The translations under genes and the position numbers were made by a program. DNA of 44,517 nt from Chromatiaceae bacterium (lineage in GTDB: Bacteria > Pseudomonadota > Gammaproteobacteria > Chromatiales > Chromatiaceae): NCBI GenBank assembly GCA_025458165.1, contig JALOTB010000017.1:1-44517 (forward strand). Direction: 5' to 3'. Shown one piece after another: positions 1 to 9,537 of this stretch (position 1 is its first letter; every line of letters begins with the position of its first letter). The notes under the pieces were generated by a model that was given only the letters and a program-made list of their open reading frames with translations, searched no databases and was not told the origin of the DNA.

Positions 1-420
1 ACCAACCCGGGCGCGGCGCGCGAGCGCTACGCGGAGCTCCTCGCCGACGACTGCGAGGTCACCGTCAACCTGATGTGCCACAGCATGGGCAACTATGTGA
101 TGAAGTATGCCCTCGGCCCAAGCGCCGCCGCCGCGCGCGACCTGGTGTTCGACAACGTCTCCCTGGTCGCCGCCGACACCAACAACCCCGGCCACGAGCA
201 GTGGGTCGAGCGCATCCAGGTCCGTAACCGACTCTACATCACCATCAACGAGGACGACCACGCCTTGGGGTGGTCGCGCCGCAAGCCCGGCGAGGCACAG
301 CGGGAGCGGCTGGGGCATTACCTGAAGAACCTGATCGTCTTCACCGCCGCCTTCACCGGCGGGCGGGCCGAGGCCGAGCTGCGTTATCTCCCCGACATCA
401 ACGCCTACCGATTGAAGTAG
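1..420 (+). CDS. DUF900-type alpha/beta hydrolase, C-terminal part (5' end outside window)
   Basis: The reading frame is open from base 1 and ends at TAG 418-420, so this is the C-terminal 139 residues of a gene that starts before the window. It contains CHSMGN (codons from base 76), the nucleophile elbow G/C-H-S-x-G of the alpha/beta hydrolase fold. The Ser is followed by an Asn as in DUF900 (PF05990) proteins. Further Asp and His residues downstream could complete a triad. The substrate is unknown. The family assignment rests on the elbow and flanking pattern only. It is followed after 16-25 bp by a hydrogenase maturation protease on the same strand; no functional link is evident. Confidence 0.7.
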   Translation, partial: TNPGAARERYAELLADDCEVTVNLMCHSMGNYVMKYALGPSAAAARDLVFDNVSLVAADTNNPGHEQWVERIQVRNRLYITINEDDHALGWSRRKPGEAQRERLGHYLKNLIVFTAAFTGGRAEAELRYLPDINAYRLK

Positions 421-436
421 GGCGGCCGGCCAGAGA

Positions 437-895
437 TTGAGCAGCGTGTCGCGCAACGCACTGATCATCGGTTACGGAAGCCCCATCCGCGGCGACGACG
501 CCATCGGCCCGCTGGTGGCGGACCGCCTGGAGGCCGAAGGGCTCCCCGCGCACGTTCGGGTGATCTCCCGCCACATCCTCACCGCCGACCTGGTGCCCGA
601 CATCGCCGCGAGCGACCTGGTGGTCTTCCTCGACGCCGCCGTCGAAGGGCCGCCCGGCGAGGTCCAATGCCGGCCCTTGGGGCCCGACCCGACGGCGGTC
701 TCGACCATGGCCCACTTCCTCGACCCCCGCGAGCTCCTCGCCTGGTCGCAGTCCCTCTACGACCGACTGCCGGAGGCCTGGCTGGTCTCGGCGGCGGGAA
801 CGTCGTTCGAGTTCGCGGGCTACGAGCTCACCCGCGCCGCCGAGCAGGCGGTGGTACCGATGCTTGCAAAGGTGCGGGCGCTGATCGAGGGCTGA
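437..895 (+). CDS. Hydrogenase maturation protease (HyaD/HybD/HycI-type, peptidase family M52)
   Basis: This 152-residue cytoplasmic endopeptidase would trim the C-terminal tail of a [NiFe]-hydrogenase large subunit after nickel insertion. The N-terminal motif GYGSPIRGDDAIGP (about residues 12-25) matches the family GxGNxxxxDDGxG signature with its metal-sensing Asp. The FLDAA segment supplies the second acidic ligand, and the His in STMAHFLDP matches the conserved third ligand region. Length is normal (about 150-165). The ORF opens with TTG at 437; GTG at 446 is an equally plausible start and gives a protein three residues shorter. No hydrogenase structural gene is in the window, so the cognate enzyme must be encoded elsewhere. 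Confidence 0.85.
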   Translation: MSSVSRNALIIGYGSPIRGDDAIGPLVADRLEAEGLPAHVRVISRHILTADLVPDIAASDLVVFLDAAVEGPPGEVQCRPLGPDPTAVSTMAHFLDPRELLAWSQSLYDRLPEAWLVSAAGTSFEFAGYELTRAAEQAVVPMLAKVRALIEG

Positions 896-992
896 GGGAG
901 GACCAGCGGGCCAGAGTCCTTCGGGCCTCGGCGACGTTTGGTTGCGGCAGCGGCCCTGCCGCCCTCGCGCGACCCTGGGCTTCGGAACGCTC

Positions 993-1015
993 CCCCTGCC
1001 GTGGGGCGGCAGGGG
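993..1015. terminator. Hairpin between convergent hydrogenase protease and ilvC
   Basis: A perfect 9-bp stem (993-1001 with 1007-1015, CCCCTGCCG/CGGCAGGGG) encloses a 5-nt loop. It sits 18 bp past the ilvC stop in the convergent gap. There is no T-tract on either side, so it is only a candidate bidirectional terminator. Confidence 0.4.
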
Positions 1016-1032
1016 TCCCAGTGGGGCGGGGG

Positions 1033-2142
<1,110 letters not shown>

Positions 2143-2172
2143 TTACTCGCGCACATCGACCCCTGAGGAACC

Positions 2173-2271
2173 ATTCAGAAACAAGTGAGACGGGCGGGGG
2201 GCGGGCGTCCCGCCCGCCAGGCGGGCCAGAGGCCCGCCCCCCGTTCGGACCTGTCCTGGTTGTTTCTGAAT
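2173..2271. repeat. Nested inverted-repeat element in the ilv spacer
   Basis: The ends are a perfect 12-bp inverted repeat (ATTCAGAAACAA at 2173-2184, its complement at 2260-2271). Inside is a perfect 12-bp arm pair (2195-2206 with 2232-2243), or alternatively two small 8-bp hairpins (2200-2207/2211-2218 and 2220-2227/2231-2238). The element is therefore able to form either one long cruciform or a double hairpin. It encodes nothing and resembles a small non-autonomous or REP/BIME-like element; the class is inferred. Confidence 0.6.
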
Positions 2272-2380
2272 CATTGCCTAGTGCCGGCGAGCCCAAGACT
2301 TCGGGGGCGTCACGACGTCAGCGGCAACACCGTGCCACCGTCTCGGCGCCGGCATCGCCGCCGAGCAAACGACCCATTTG

Positions 2381-2404
2381 GCGTTCATTTGCGTTCATTT
2401 GCGG
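2381..2404 (+). repeat. 10-bp-period module, copy 2 (toward ilvN end)
   Basis: It reads GCGTTCATTT twice (2381-2390, 2391-2400) followed by GCGG, ending 13 bp before the ilvN stop codon. It is inverted relative to copy 1 at 2088-2111. Confidence 0.6.
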
Positions 2405-2417
2405 ACGAACTCGAGAC

Positions 2418-2909
2418 TTAGAGCGTGAGCCCCTTCTCGCCGCGGGCGATGCCGGTGGGCCCGGAGCGCACCACCTCGACGATCAGTCCCTCCGGGACCG
2501 CCTTGATGAAGGCGTCGAGCTTCTTCGACGCACCCGTCAGCTCCACCACGTAGCTGGTGTCGGTCACGTCGATGATGTTGGCGCGGAAGATGTCGGCCAG
2601 GCGCTTCAATTCCTCGCGGTCCTCGCCCACGGCGCGCACCTTGATCATCATCATCTCGCGCTCGATGTGCGGGCCCTCGGAGAGATCGAGCAGCTTCACC
2701 GTGTCGATCAGCTTGTTCAACTGCTTCTTGATCTGCTCGACGATGTCCTCGCTGCCGGTGGTCACCAGCGTCATGCGCGACAGCGAAGGGTCGTCGGTCG
2801 GCGCGACGGTGAGCGACTCGATGTTGTAGCCGCGGGCGGAGAAGAGCCCCGCGACGCGCGACAGGGCACCTGCCTCGTTCTCGAGCAGGACGGAAAGGAT
2901 GTGTCTCAT
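2418..2909 (-). CDS. ilvN: Acetolactate synthase small (regulatory) subunit
   Basis: This is the regulatory subunit (also called IlvH) that binds valine and tunes the catalytic subunit. The N-terminal ACT domain begins MRHILSVLLENEAGALSRVA (residues 1-20) and continues through GYNIESLTVAPTDDP. The C-terminal ALS_ss_C domain occupies about residues 85-160. Length is 163 residues, the family norm. The stop of ilvI lies at 2911, leaving one base before this ATG, so the two subunits are translationally coupled. It is followed by the repeat-filled spacer and then ilvC. Confidence 0.96.
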   Translation of the reverse strand: MRHILSVLLENEAGALSRVAGLFSARGYNIESLTVAPTDDPSLSRMTLVTTGSEDIVEQIKKQLNKLIDTVKLLDLSEGPHIEREMMMIKVRAVGEDREELKRLADIFRANIIDVTDTSYVVELTGASKKLDAFIKAVPEGLIVEVVRSGPTGIARGEKGLTL

Positions 2910-2910
2910 G

Positions 2911-4629
2911 TCAGGCCAGCTCCCGTTCCGGCGAGAGGTGCATCTCGTGGTGTCCCTTGCCCGCAGCGATCATGGGATAGACGTTCTCGGTGGGATCGAC
3001 GATCACGTCGAGGAAGACGAAGCGGTCCTTCATACCGAAGGCCTCGCGCATCGCCCCTTCGAGGTCGCCCGGGCGCTCCACCCGCATGCCGACGTGGCCG
3101 AAGCTCTCGGCGAGCTTGACGAAGTCCGGCAGGGCGTCGACGTAGGAGTGCGAATAGCGGCTCTCGTAGAAGAACTCCTGCCACTGGCGAACCATGCCCA
3201 TGTAGCCGTTGTTGAGCAGGACCACCTTGATCGGCAGCTCATACTGCTTGCAGGTCGCCATCTCCTGGATGCACATCAGGATGCTCGCCTCGCCCGAGAT
3301 GCAGGCGACCGCGGCATCGGGGAAGGCAAGCTGCACCCCCATCGCCGCGGGCAACCCGAACCCCATGGTCCCCAGGCCCCCCGAGTTGATCCAGCGCCTC
3401 GGCTTGTCGAAGGGGTAGAACTGGGCCGCGAACATCTGGTGCTGGCCCACGTCGGAGGTGAGATAGAGCTCGCCGCCGGTGACCTTGTAGAGCGTCTCGA
3501 CGGCGTACTGGGGCTTGATCTTGTCGCTGGTGCGGTCGTAGGCGAGGCACTTCATTCCTCGCCACTGCTCGATCTGCGTCCACCAGTCGGCAAGGGCCGC
3601 TCGGTCGGCCTCGCGCCCCTGCTCGCGAAGCAGGCGGACCATGTCCTGCAAGACGCTCGCGACCGGTCCGACGATGGGGATGTCCACGCGCACATTCTTC
3701 GAGATCGAGGATGGGTCGACGTCGACGTGGATGATCTTGGCGTGCGGACAGAAATGCTCGATCTTGCCAGTCACGCGGTCGTCGAAGCGCGCGCCGATCG
3801 CGATCAGCGTATCGGTCTCGTGCATCGCCATGTTGGCCTCGTAGGTGCCGTGCATCCCGAGCATGCCGAGGAACTGCGCATCGGTCATCGGGTAGGCGCC
3901 CAGGCCCATCAGGGTGCTGGTGATTGGGAAGCCGGTCAGTTTGACGAGCTCGCGCAGCGTCTCCGATCCCTCGCCGAGGATCACCCCGCCGCCGGTGTAG
4001 ATCACCGGACGCTTGGCCTCAAGGATCGCGTCCACCGCCTTCTTGATCTGCCCCAGGTGCCCCTTCTGCACCGGGTTGTAGGAGCGCATGCGGATCTCGC
4101 GCGGATAGTGGTACGGGATGCGCCGGTTGGGGTCGGTCACGTCCTTGGGGATGTCGACCACGACCGGGCCCGGGCGGCCGGAGGTCGCGATGTAGAAGGC
4201 CTTCTTGATGATCTCGGCCAGGTTGTTGACTTCCTTGACCAAAAAGTTGTGCTTCACGCACGGGCGGGTGATGCCGACCGTGTCGACCTCTTGGAAGGCG
4301 TCGCTGCCAATCACCGGGGTCGGCACCTGCCCGGTGAGGATCACCACAGGGATGGAGTCCATGTAGGCCGTGGCGATCCCGGTGACCGCGTTGGTCGCGC
4401 CGGGTCCGGAGGTCACCAGGCAGACCCCACACTTGCCGGTCGCGCGCGCGTAGCCGTCGGCCGCGTGGGTCGCGCCCTGCTCGTGACGCACCAGGATGTG
4501 CTTGACCCTATCCTGTTTGAACAGGGCGTCGTAGATGTGCAGGACGGCGCCCCCGGGGTATCCGAAGACATACTCGACGCCCTCGTCGATCAACGCCTGA
4601 ACGACGATCTCGGCTCCAGTCAGCTCCAC
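2911..4629 (-). CDS. ilvI: Acetolactate synthase large (catalytic) subunit, biosynthetic type
   Basis: This ThDP- and FAD-dependent enzyme condenses pyruvate with pyruvate or 2-oxobutyrate as the first committed step of branched-chain amino acid synthesis. The N-terminal Pyr domain holds FGYPGGAVLHIYDAL (about residues 22-36) and the catalytic Glu in RHEQGATHAADGYAR. The PP domain has SGEAS followed by LLNNGYMGMVRQWQ, the Mg/ThDP-binding pair. Length of 572 residues is normal. The start is a GTG at 4627-4629 with GGGAGG nine bases upstream on the minus strand, and translation begins with ELTGAEIV. It is the first gene of ilvI-ilvN(-ilvC). Confidence 0.95.
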   Translation of the reverse strand: MELTGAEIVVQALIDEGVEYVFGYPGGAVLHIYDALFKQDRVKHILVRHEQGATHAADGYARATGKCGVCLVTSGPGATNAVTGIATAYMDSIPVVILTGQVPTPVIGSDAFQEVDTVGITRPCVKHNFLVKEVNNLAEIIKKAFYIATSGRPGPVVVDIPKDVTDPNRRIPYHYPREIRMRSYNPVQKGHLGQIKKAVDAILEAKRPVIYTGGGVILGEGSETLRELVKLTGFPITSTLMGLGAYPMTDAQFLGMLGMHGTYEANMAMHETDTLIAIGARFDDRVTGKIEHFCPHAKIIHVDVDPSSISKNVRVDIPIVGPVASVLQDMVRLLREQGREADRAALADWWTQIEQWRGMKCLAYDRTSDKIKPQYAVETLYKVTGGELYLTSDVGQHQMFAAQFYPFDKPRRWINSGGLGTMGFGLPAAMGVQLAFPDAAVACISGEASILMCIQEMATCKQYELPIKVVLLNNGYMGMVRQWQEFFYESRYSHSYVDALPDFVKLAESFGHVGMRVERPGDLEGAMREAFGMKDRFVFLDVIVDPTENVYPMIAAGKGHHEMHLSPERELA

Positions 4630-4712
4630 CTCGACGGCCCTCCCAGTGCCCCGCCGCCGAACCCAGGCGCCCGGCGGGTGGGACGAAAAGCGATGCGGGG
4701 AAAGAGCGGCAA

Positions 4713-4740
4713 GCTACAAGAGGTCGCGCTCGCCGGTCAA
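4713..4740 (-). promoter_or_regulatory. Possible sigma70 promoter for ilvI
   Basis: On the minus strand TTGACC (4735-4740) and TGTAGC (4713-4718) are spaced by 16 bp, about 85 bp upstream of the ilvI start. The -10 match is weak. Two hairpins lie just upstream (4749-4768 and 4779-4801), of unknown role. Confidence 0.3.
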
Positions 4741-4858
4741 GATAAACCCCAAGCGCTCCGAGGCTTGGCGGCCGGCGGGCAGCGGTTTGCTTCGCCGCTG
4801 CGACGGCCGATAATGCCGGCGGGCCGACCTACCCGGCCCCGCAACAGGGACTGAGCCC

Positions 4859-5314
4859 ATGCCAAACCATCGTCTGCGTCTCGCGGCGCTCGTCGCGGTC
4901 CTGCTCCCGGCCGCCGTTGCGGCCGACGTCTACCGCTGGGTCGACGAGAACGGCGTCACCGTCTACTCGCAGTGGCCGGCCCCGACGGCGGAGGCGGTGC
5001 GCGTCGAGACCCCGCCCGGACCGAGCGAGGCGGCGCAGGCCGCTGCCGAGGCCCGGCTCCAGCAGCAGCGCGAGCAGTTGCAGGACGCCGCCGACGCCCG
5101 CAGCGCCGCCGCCGAGGAGCGCGCCCAGAGCGCAGCGCTCGCCCAGCAACGCTCGGAGAACTGCGCGAAGGCGCGACAGAATCTCGAGACCTTGCAGAAC
5201 CTCGGCCCGCGGATGGTGCGCAAGCCCGACGGTAGCTACGTGCGCATGACCCAGGACGAGGTCGCCGCCGCGATGCGCACCGCGCGCGAGCAGATCGACG
5301 AGTACTGTCAGTAG
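4859..5314 (+). CDS. DUF4124 domain-containing exported protein
   Basis: This 151-residue protein has an N-terminal signal peptide (positive MPNHRLR, then a hydrophobic AALVAVLLPAAVAA to about residue 21). The DUF4124 domain follows at once: DVYRWVDENGVTVYSQWP (residues 22-39), the usual Tyr/Trp-rich short beta motif. The middle (about 55-105) is Ala/Gln/Glu/Arg-rich and probably a coiled coil. The C-terminal part has two Cys (NCAKAR and EYCQ) that could form a disulfide. DUF4124 proteins are common periplasmic proteins of proteobacteria with no settled function. It is divergent from ilvI. Confidence 0.8.
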   Translation: MPNHRLRLAALVAVLLPAAVAADVYRWVDENGVTVYSQWPAPTAEAVRVETPPGPSEAAQAAAEARLQQQREQLQDAADARSAAAEERAQSAALAQQRSENCAKARQNLETLQNLGPRMVRKPDGSYVRMTQDEVAAAMRTAREQIDEYCQ

Positions 5315-5350
5315 CCCGTCCCCGCCCGGCCACCCCAGCGAGGAGCCCCC

Positions 5351-5695
5351 ATGCCGACCCTGATCATCCAGACCAACGCCGTCCTCTCGCCCGAAAGGCG
5401 CCAGACGGCGCTCGCCGCCGCATCGGCGCTCGTCGCCCGCGAGCTCGGCAAGCCGGAGTCCTACGTCATGATCAGCCTGCAGACCAACCCCGATATGCGC
5501 TTTGCCGGCGGCGATGACCCCCTCGCCTACCTGGAGCTCAAGAGCCTGGGCCTGCCCGAGGACCGCACGGCACAGATCTCCGCGGCCTTGTGCGGCCTGA
5601 TGAGCGAGCACTTTGGCGTCCCAGCCGCGCGCGTCTACATCGAATTCGCTTCCCCGCCCAGAAACCTGTTCGGCTGGAATGGCGGCACCTTCTGA
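5351..5695 (+). CDS. MIF-like / phenylpyruvate tautomerase family protein
   Basis: This 114-residue protein has the macrophage migration inhibitory factor fold. The catalytic N-terminal Pro is present directly after Met (MPTLIIQTN). SYVMISLQTNPDMRFAG and RVYIEFASPPRNLFGWNGGTF match the conserved strands and C-terminus of bacterial MIF homologues. AGGAG lies 6 bp before the ATG. Members form trimers and show phenylpyruvate tautomerase activity in vitro; the physiological substrate in bacteria is not known. It follows the DUF4124 gene by 36 bp and may be cotranscribed. Confidence 0.88.
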   Translation: MPTLIIQTNAVLSPERRQTALAAASALVARELGKPESYVMISLQTNPDMRFAGGDDPLAYLELKSLGLPEDRTAQISAALCGLMSEHFGVPAARVYIEFASPPRNLFGWNGGTF

Positions 5696-5696
5696 G

Positions 5697-5724
5697 AAAA
5701 AAGGCCGCCCAACAGGGGGCGGCC
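5697..5724 (-). terminator. Intrinsic terminator of the TonB-dependent receptor gene
   Basis: On the minus strand a perfect 8-bp stem (GGCCGCCC arms at 5703-5710 and 5717-5724, 6-nt loop) is followed by six T residues (5702 to 5697). It lies about 40 bp beyond the receptor stop codon and directly abuts the convergent tautomerase gene. Confidence 0.85.
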
Positions 5725-5766
5725 AGCACCCGGCGCGCGCGGCCGGGGGTCGGGGAGGAGCCTTAA

Positions 5767-8118
5767 TCAGAACTGGTAGTTGATGCCCGCGTAGAAGGTC
5801 CGGCCAGGCCCCGGGACTGGGGTGCCCCACTGGGGCTGGTTCGGCGGCGGGGGAATGGTCATGGTCGTACCCTGGCCGACGTAGGCGCCGCCCAGGGGCA
5901 GATCGTAGAGGTGGTCGAACAGATTCTCCACGCCGAGCTCGACGCTCCAGGTCTTCTGCTCGTAGCGGCTGCGCAGGTGGGCGAGCCCGTAGCCCGCGGT
6001 CTTCATCTCGTTGCGTACGCTGGAGACGTCATCCTTCGACGCCACAAGCTCCGCCTCGATCGTGTTGCGCCATGGGCCCATCTCGTGGATGAGGGCGAGG
6101 GTCGCGTTCAGCGGCATGATGTTGTAGAGGTTGTCGTCGGTGTCCTCGTTCTCGCCCTTGGCATAGCTCGCCACCAACTCGGCGCGGAAGTCCCCGAGCG
6201 CCGTCCCGCGGGCGATCAGCGCCTGCGCCGCAAGATCGACGCCGTAGAGGCGGGCGGACTGATTGACGTACTTGAGGACCGTGAAGTTGTCGACCACCGG
6301 CACCGAGCGTGGCGCGTTCTTCACGGAGTCCCACTGGATCGCGTCGATGTAGTCCTGCACATGCGTGTAGTAGACCGTCGCCCGCAGCCCCCAGCGATCA
6401 CCCTCGGCGTCGTGCCAATCGCCGGTGAGACTCAGCGTGCGCGCGATCTCGGGGTCCAGGTCGGGGTCGCCGATGTAGCCGTTGCCGTCGCCGACGAAGT
6501 TATTCATCAGCGCGGCCATCTGCCAAGTGGACCAGGTATAGCGCTCGTAGAGGTTAGGCGAGCGGGTCTTCTGGGCGAGGCCCAGCTCGTAGCTCTGACC
6601 CGCGTCCGGGGTGAAGCGGGCGATCCAGGCCAGGTCCCAGTTGTGGTCCGTCCGACTGCGGGAACGGTTGTTGAAGAGGACCGCGTCCCGGGCCTGATTC
6701 CCCGTATCCATCATTAGGCCAGTGACCGGAAAGCTGGTGGGGAAGAAATCGAGGTTGTAGCCGCTGACGGGACCGGCATCACTCTCCACGGCCTCATAAC
6801 GCAGGCCAAGGATGTGCGACCATCGGTCGCGGCGGATCTCCCACTCGCCGAAAACGGCGTAACGGTCGCGCTCGCCGTCGTTGATGTTGTAGAAGGTGTA
6901 GGGCCACATCCCGGCCCCCGAGGGTGACCACCAATCGTCCAAGCGGTAGCGCTGGTACTCGGCGCCGACGCGCAGAAGGTCCCCGTCGGCCAGCCGGACG
7001 TCGCCGCTCAGGGTGACCCCAGTGGTCTTGCTGTCGGTCTCCATCGGCATACCCGCGGCGCAGCCGACCAGCTTACCGCCGATCATCCGCACACCGGAGA
7101 TCGGCGAGCAGGGCAGCCCGTTGAGCGCGGTGTCCCCTCCGGAGCCGAGCGGCGGCAAGCCGGGACCATACCAGAACCGTTTGTCGTCGCCGAAGTCCAT
7201 TTCGTGCCGGATTTGCTGGTGATAGGCCCGCGCCTTGAGGGTGCCCCAGCCAAGCTCGCCGGTATAGGCCAGATTGAACTGGTCGCTTTCATTGTCCGTC
7301 ATGTCCATGCGCTGGTTGGGGAATCCCTCGTAGGGGATGTCCTGGCGGCTGTAGGTGAAGGCCAGGAGGTGATCGGCGTTGCGCCAGGCGAGCTGTACCG
7401 ATTGGTTGGCGGCCTCGTAAGCGGTAGAGCCCACCTCGTCCTTGTCGAGGGTGTGCCCCTCCCGGCCAGTGAAGGTGTAGTCCTTGAAGTCGCCGCCCGC
7501 CCTGTAATTGTCGGACTCGGCGTAGGACCCGGTGTAGCTCAGGCTCAGGCTCTCATTGGCGAGTGTGGCGCCGAGATTGGCGCCCCAGGCGTCGCCATTG
7601 CTGCGGTAGAAGGCGCCCACCTCCCCAGTCATCAGGGTCGCCTCGGGGTCCGCGAACGCGGGCGGGGCGGACTCGACCAGGATGGTGCCGCCGATGCTGT
7701 CGCCGCCAACGCTGACCGGCGTGACCCCCGCGTAGACTTGGATGCTGGCGACCGCGGTCGGGTCGATGTAGGAGAGCGGGGAGTTCATGTGGTTGGGGCA
7801 GCCCGCGATCAGGTCCATCCCATCGACCTTGGTGCGCAGGCGATCGTCCGCCAGGCCACGGATCACCGGCAGGCTCGATACCCCCCCGGCACCGTAGGCG
7901 CTCACCCCCGGCAGCCCCGTGAGGAGCCTCGCGGTGTCGCTGGTGCGGGCACGCTTGGGCGCAATCTCGCTCGGCCCGAGCTCGACGGAGCGACCGAGCG
8001 GGAGATCCCGCGCTGCCGTCACCTCGATCTCCCCGAGGGTGTCAACGTCCTCGGTCGCCGAGGCGGAAGCGGCAAGCAAGGCAAGGATCGCGGCGGTCGT
8101 CTTGAGCCGTGGCGGCAT
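5767..8118 (-). CDS. TonB-dependent outer membrane receptor, probably for a metal
   Basis: This 783-residue outer-membrane active transporter has a signal peptide (MPPRLKTTAAILALLAASAS), then a TonB-box-like stretch and a plug domain (about residues 40-150). The plug contains GCPNHMNSPLSYIDP and the VYAGVTPVSVGGDSIGGT segment. A long 22-strand-type barrel follows and ends in the outer-membrane signature INYQF. The Cys/His/Met cluster recalls the Cys-x-Met-x-Met plug motif of OprC/NosA copper receptors, so a soft metal ligand such as copper is my inference. I chose ATG 8118; the ORF extends 22 codons upstream without signal-peptide character. It is a single gene with its own terminator. Confidence 0.88.
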   Translation of the reverse strand: MPPRLKTTAAILALLAASASATEDVDTLGEIEVTAARDLPLGRSVELGPSEIAPKRARTSDTARLLTGLPGVSAYGAGGVSSLPVIRGLADDRLRTKVDGMDLIAGCPNHMNSPLSYIDPTAVASIQVYAGVTPVSVGGDSIGGTILVESAPPAFADPEATLMTGEVGAFYRSNGDAWGANLGATLANESLSLSYTGSYAESDNYRAGGDFKDYTFTGREGHTLDKDEVGSTAYEAANQSVQLAWRNADHLLAFTYSRQDIPYEGFPNQRMDMTDNESDQFNLAYTGELGWGTLKARAYHQQIRHEMDFGDDKRFWYGPGLPPLGSGGDTALNGLPCSPISGVRMIGGKLVGCAAGMPMETDSKTTGVTLSGDVRLADGDLLRVGAEYQRYRLDDWWSPSGAGMWPYTFYNINDGERDRYAVFGEWEIRRDRWSHILGLRYEAVESDAGPVSGYNLDFFPTSFPVTGLMMDTGNQARDAVLFNNRSRSRTDHNWDLAWIARFTPDAGQSYELGLAQKTRSPNLYERYTWSTWQMAALMNNFVGDGNGYIGDPDLDPEIARTLSLTGDWHDAEGDRWGLRATVYYTHVQDYIDAIQWDSVKNAPRSVPVVDNFTVLKYVNQSARLYGVDLAAQALIARGTALGDFRAELVASYAKGENEDTDDNLYNIMPLNATLALIHEMGPWRNTIEAELVASKDDVSSVRNEMKTAGYGLAHLRSRYEQKTWSVELGVENLFDHLYDLPLGGAYVGQGTTMTIPPPPNQPQWGTPVPGPGRTFYAGINYQF

Positions 8119-8440
8119 GGGGTCGAGCTCCCTGGCATTGGCGCGCCGAGCCGCGGCCACTCCAGGGCCGTACCGGAAGGTCACGCGGGTGGTTGGTGGC
8201 GCGGGCTCATCCGGTGCCTCACCGACGAGGCAGGCCGGATTTCCCCTAGCGCGATGGGAGCTTAGAGAAGCGGGGGAGTCGTGATCAACGGTCCCGGGTG
8301 CCGATCCGGCAACTCGCGGTATCTCACACGGACCATACGGGATATAGCGCAGGGGGCACTGCCCGGCGGGGCCAAGCTGGCCGGATGGCGGGGATCGACG
8401 CGGCCGGGTTGGCGGGCGTCCCGCCCCGCTCGGGTAAGGC
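8119..8440. other. Gap between TonB receptor start and dsbA stop
   Basis: There is no gene here. It should carry the receptor promoter on the minus strand, but I see no convincing -35/-10 pair, Fur box or cobalamin riboswitch. A short hairpin (8411-8416 with 8420-8425, GGCGGG/CCCGCC) lies 16 bp past the dsbA stop and may end dsbA transcription; it has no T-tract. Confidence 0.4.
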
Positions 8441-9112
8441 TCAGTCTCCCTGGGCAGCGGCCGCCGTCCGCCGCGCGCGCGCCTGCGCGATCAACGCGTC
8501 GGCGATTGCCAGCAGGTCTTCGTGGCCCTTGGCCTCGCGACCGACCACCGCGTAGCGCCCGGCCACGGTCAGCCGAGGAACGGCGTCGATCCGGTACTGG
8601 CGCACGAGCTGGTCGCTGCGGGCGAGACGGGTCTGCACGGCGAAGGAGTCGAAGGCCTCGGCGAAGGCGTTGGCAGCCACCCCCTGCGTCTTCACCCAGT
8701 CGACGATGCTCTCTCTCGTGAAGAGCTTCGCCCGCTGGTCGTGGATCGCATCGAACACCGCCATGTCGAGCTTCGCGAGGTCACCGGTCAGCTCGAGTGC
8801 CAGGTAGAGGCGCGCCAGGTTCGCCCAGGCGGCACGGCCGAACGACACGGGGATGCGGCGAAGCGCCACGTCCTCCGGCAGTCGCGTCGCCCAAACGGTC
8901 ACCAGCGGATGGAGCTCACGGCAGTGCGGGCAGCCGTAGGAGAAGAACTCCAAGACCTCGATCTTGTCGGCGGCGTCGCCGGGCTGCGGGGGCGAGATCG
9001 GGACCCAGTCGCGGCCCTCGACGAGCTCGGCGGTCGCGGCCGTCAGGGGCAAGGCCCCGGCGGCGAGCGCGGCCAGGATGGCCTGATTGAAACGGCGTCG
9101 GGTCAAGGTCAT
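8441..9112 (-). CDS. dsbA: Thiol:disulfide interchange protein DsbA
   Basis: This periplasmic oxidase introduces disulfide bonds into secreted proteins. The 223-residue product has a signal peptide (residues 1-28) with RRRF near its start, hinting at Tat export. A thioredoxin fold follows with FFSYGCPHC, giving the CPHC active site at residues 61-64 exactly as in E. coli DsbA. The helical insert and the cis-Pro loop (IDAVPRLTV) are present. The ATG at 9112 is chosen because it begins the signal peptide; the frame stays open to 9520, but that extension is low-complexity Arg/Ala/Gly and not protein-like. No dsbB partner is nearby. Confidence 0.92.
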   Translation of the reverse strand: MTLTRRRFNQAILAALAAGALPLTAATAELVEGRDWVPISPPQPGDAADKIEVLEFFSYGCPHCRELHPLVTVWATRLPEDVALRRIPVSFGRAAWANLARLYLALELTGDLAKLDMAVFDAIHDQRAKLFTRESIVDWVKTQGVAANAFAEAFDSFAVQTRLARSDQLVRQYRIDAVPRLTVAGRYAVVGREAKGHEDLLAIADALIAQARARRTAAAAQGD

Positions 9113-9537
9113 GCGTGCTCTCCGGATCAAGGTTCGTCTGTCGGTGCCGCGCCGGGCGCCCCCACCACCGCCGCAAGGCTCACCGCGGCCGAGCTGGCGA
9201 GGGCGAGCCCCAGGATCACCAGGTCCTCCTCGCCGCAGAGCCCAGTCGGCAACAACGGCGTCGGGAGCGGCTGGCCGAGTCAGTCGACCACAGGCTCGAT
9301 GAACCCCGGCTGACCGCCGACGCGGGATCCCGCGTCGGGCGGCTGGAGCTGGACGCTGCTCGGCGAGCTGGCGACCCAACGCCTGAGGCGCCGAGTCCTC
9401 GGCCGGCGCGAGCCCGAGGACGGGTGGCAGGCATTGGCTCATTGGACCTCGCTGGCCCGCCGCCTCGCCGCCCGCACCCGCGGGCCAGACCTGACGCACT
9501 TCATCGGCTGTCGGTCGCAAGCACCATCCTGCCCGGC
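9113..9537. other. Gap upstream of dsbA; possible gene remnant
   Basis: No intact gene is evident in 425 bp. On the plus strand, 9314 to about 9530 reads a protein-like segment (including GWQALAHWTSLARRLAARTR) that has no start and runs out into sufD antisense. It could be the end of a decayed gene. I do not recognise it. Confidence 0.25.

Noticed and set aside
8119..8440. Cobalamin riboswitch or Fur box upstream of the TonB receptor
   Set aside because: No B12-box-like core or AT-rich 19-bp Fur palindrome could be found on either strand.
9113..9520. N-terminal extension of DsbA to 9520
   Set aside because: The extension is Arg/Ala/Gly/Pro noise, and the signal peptide begins at ATG 9112.
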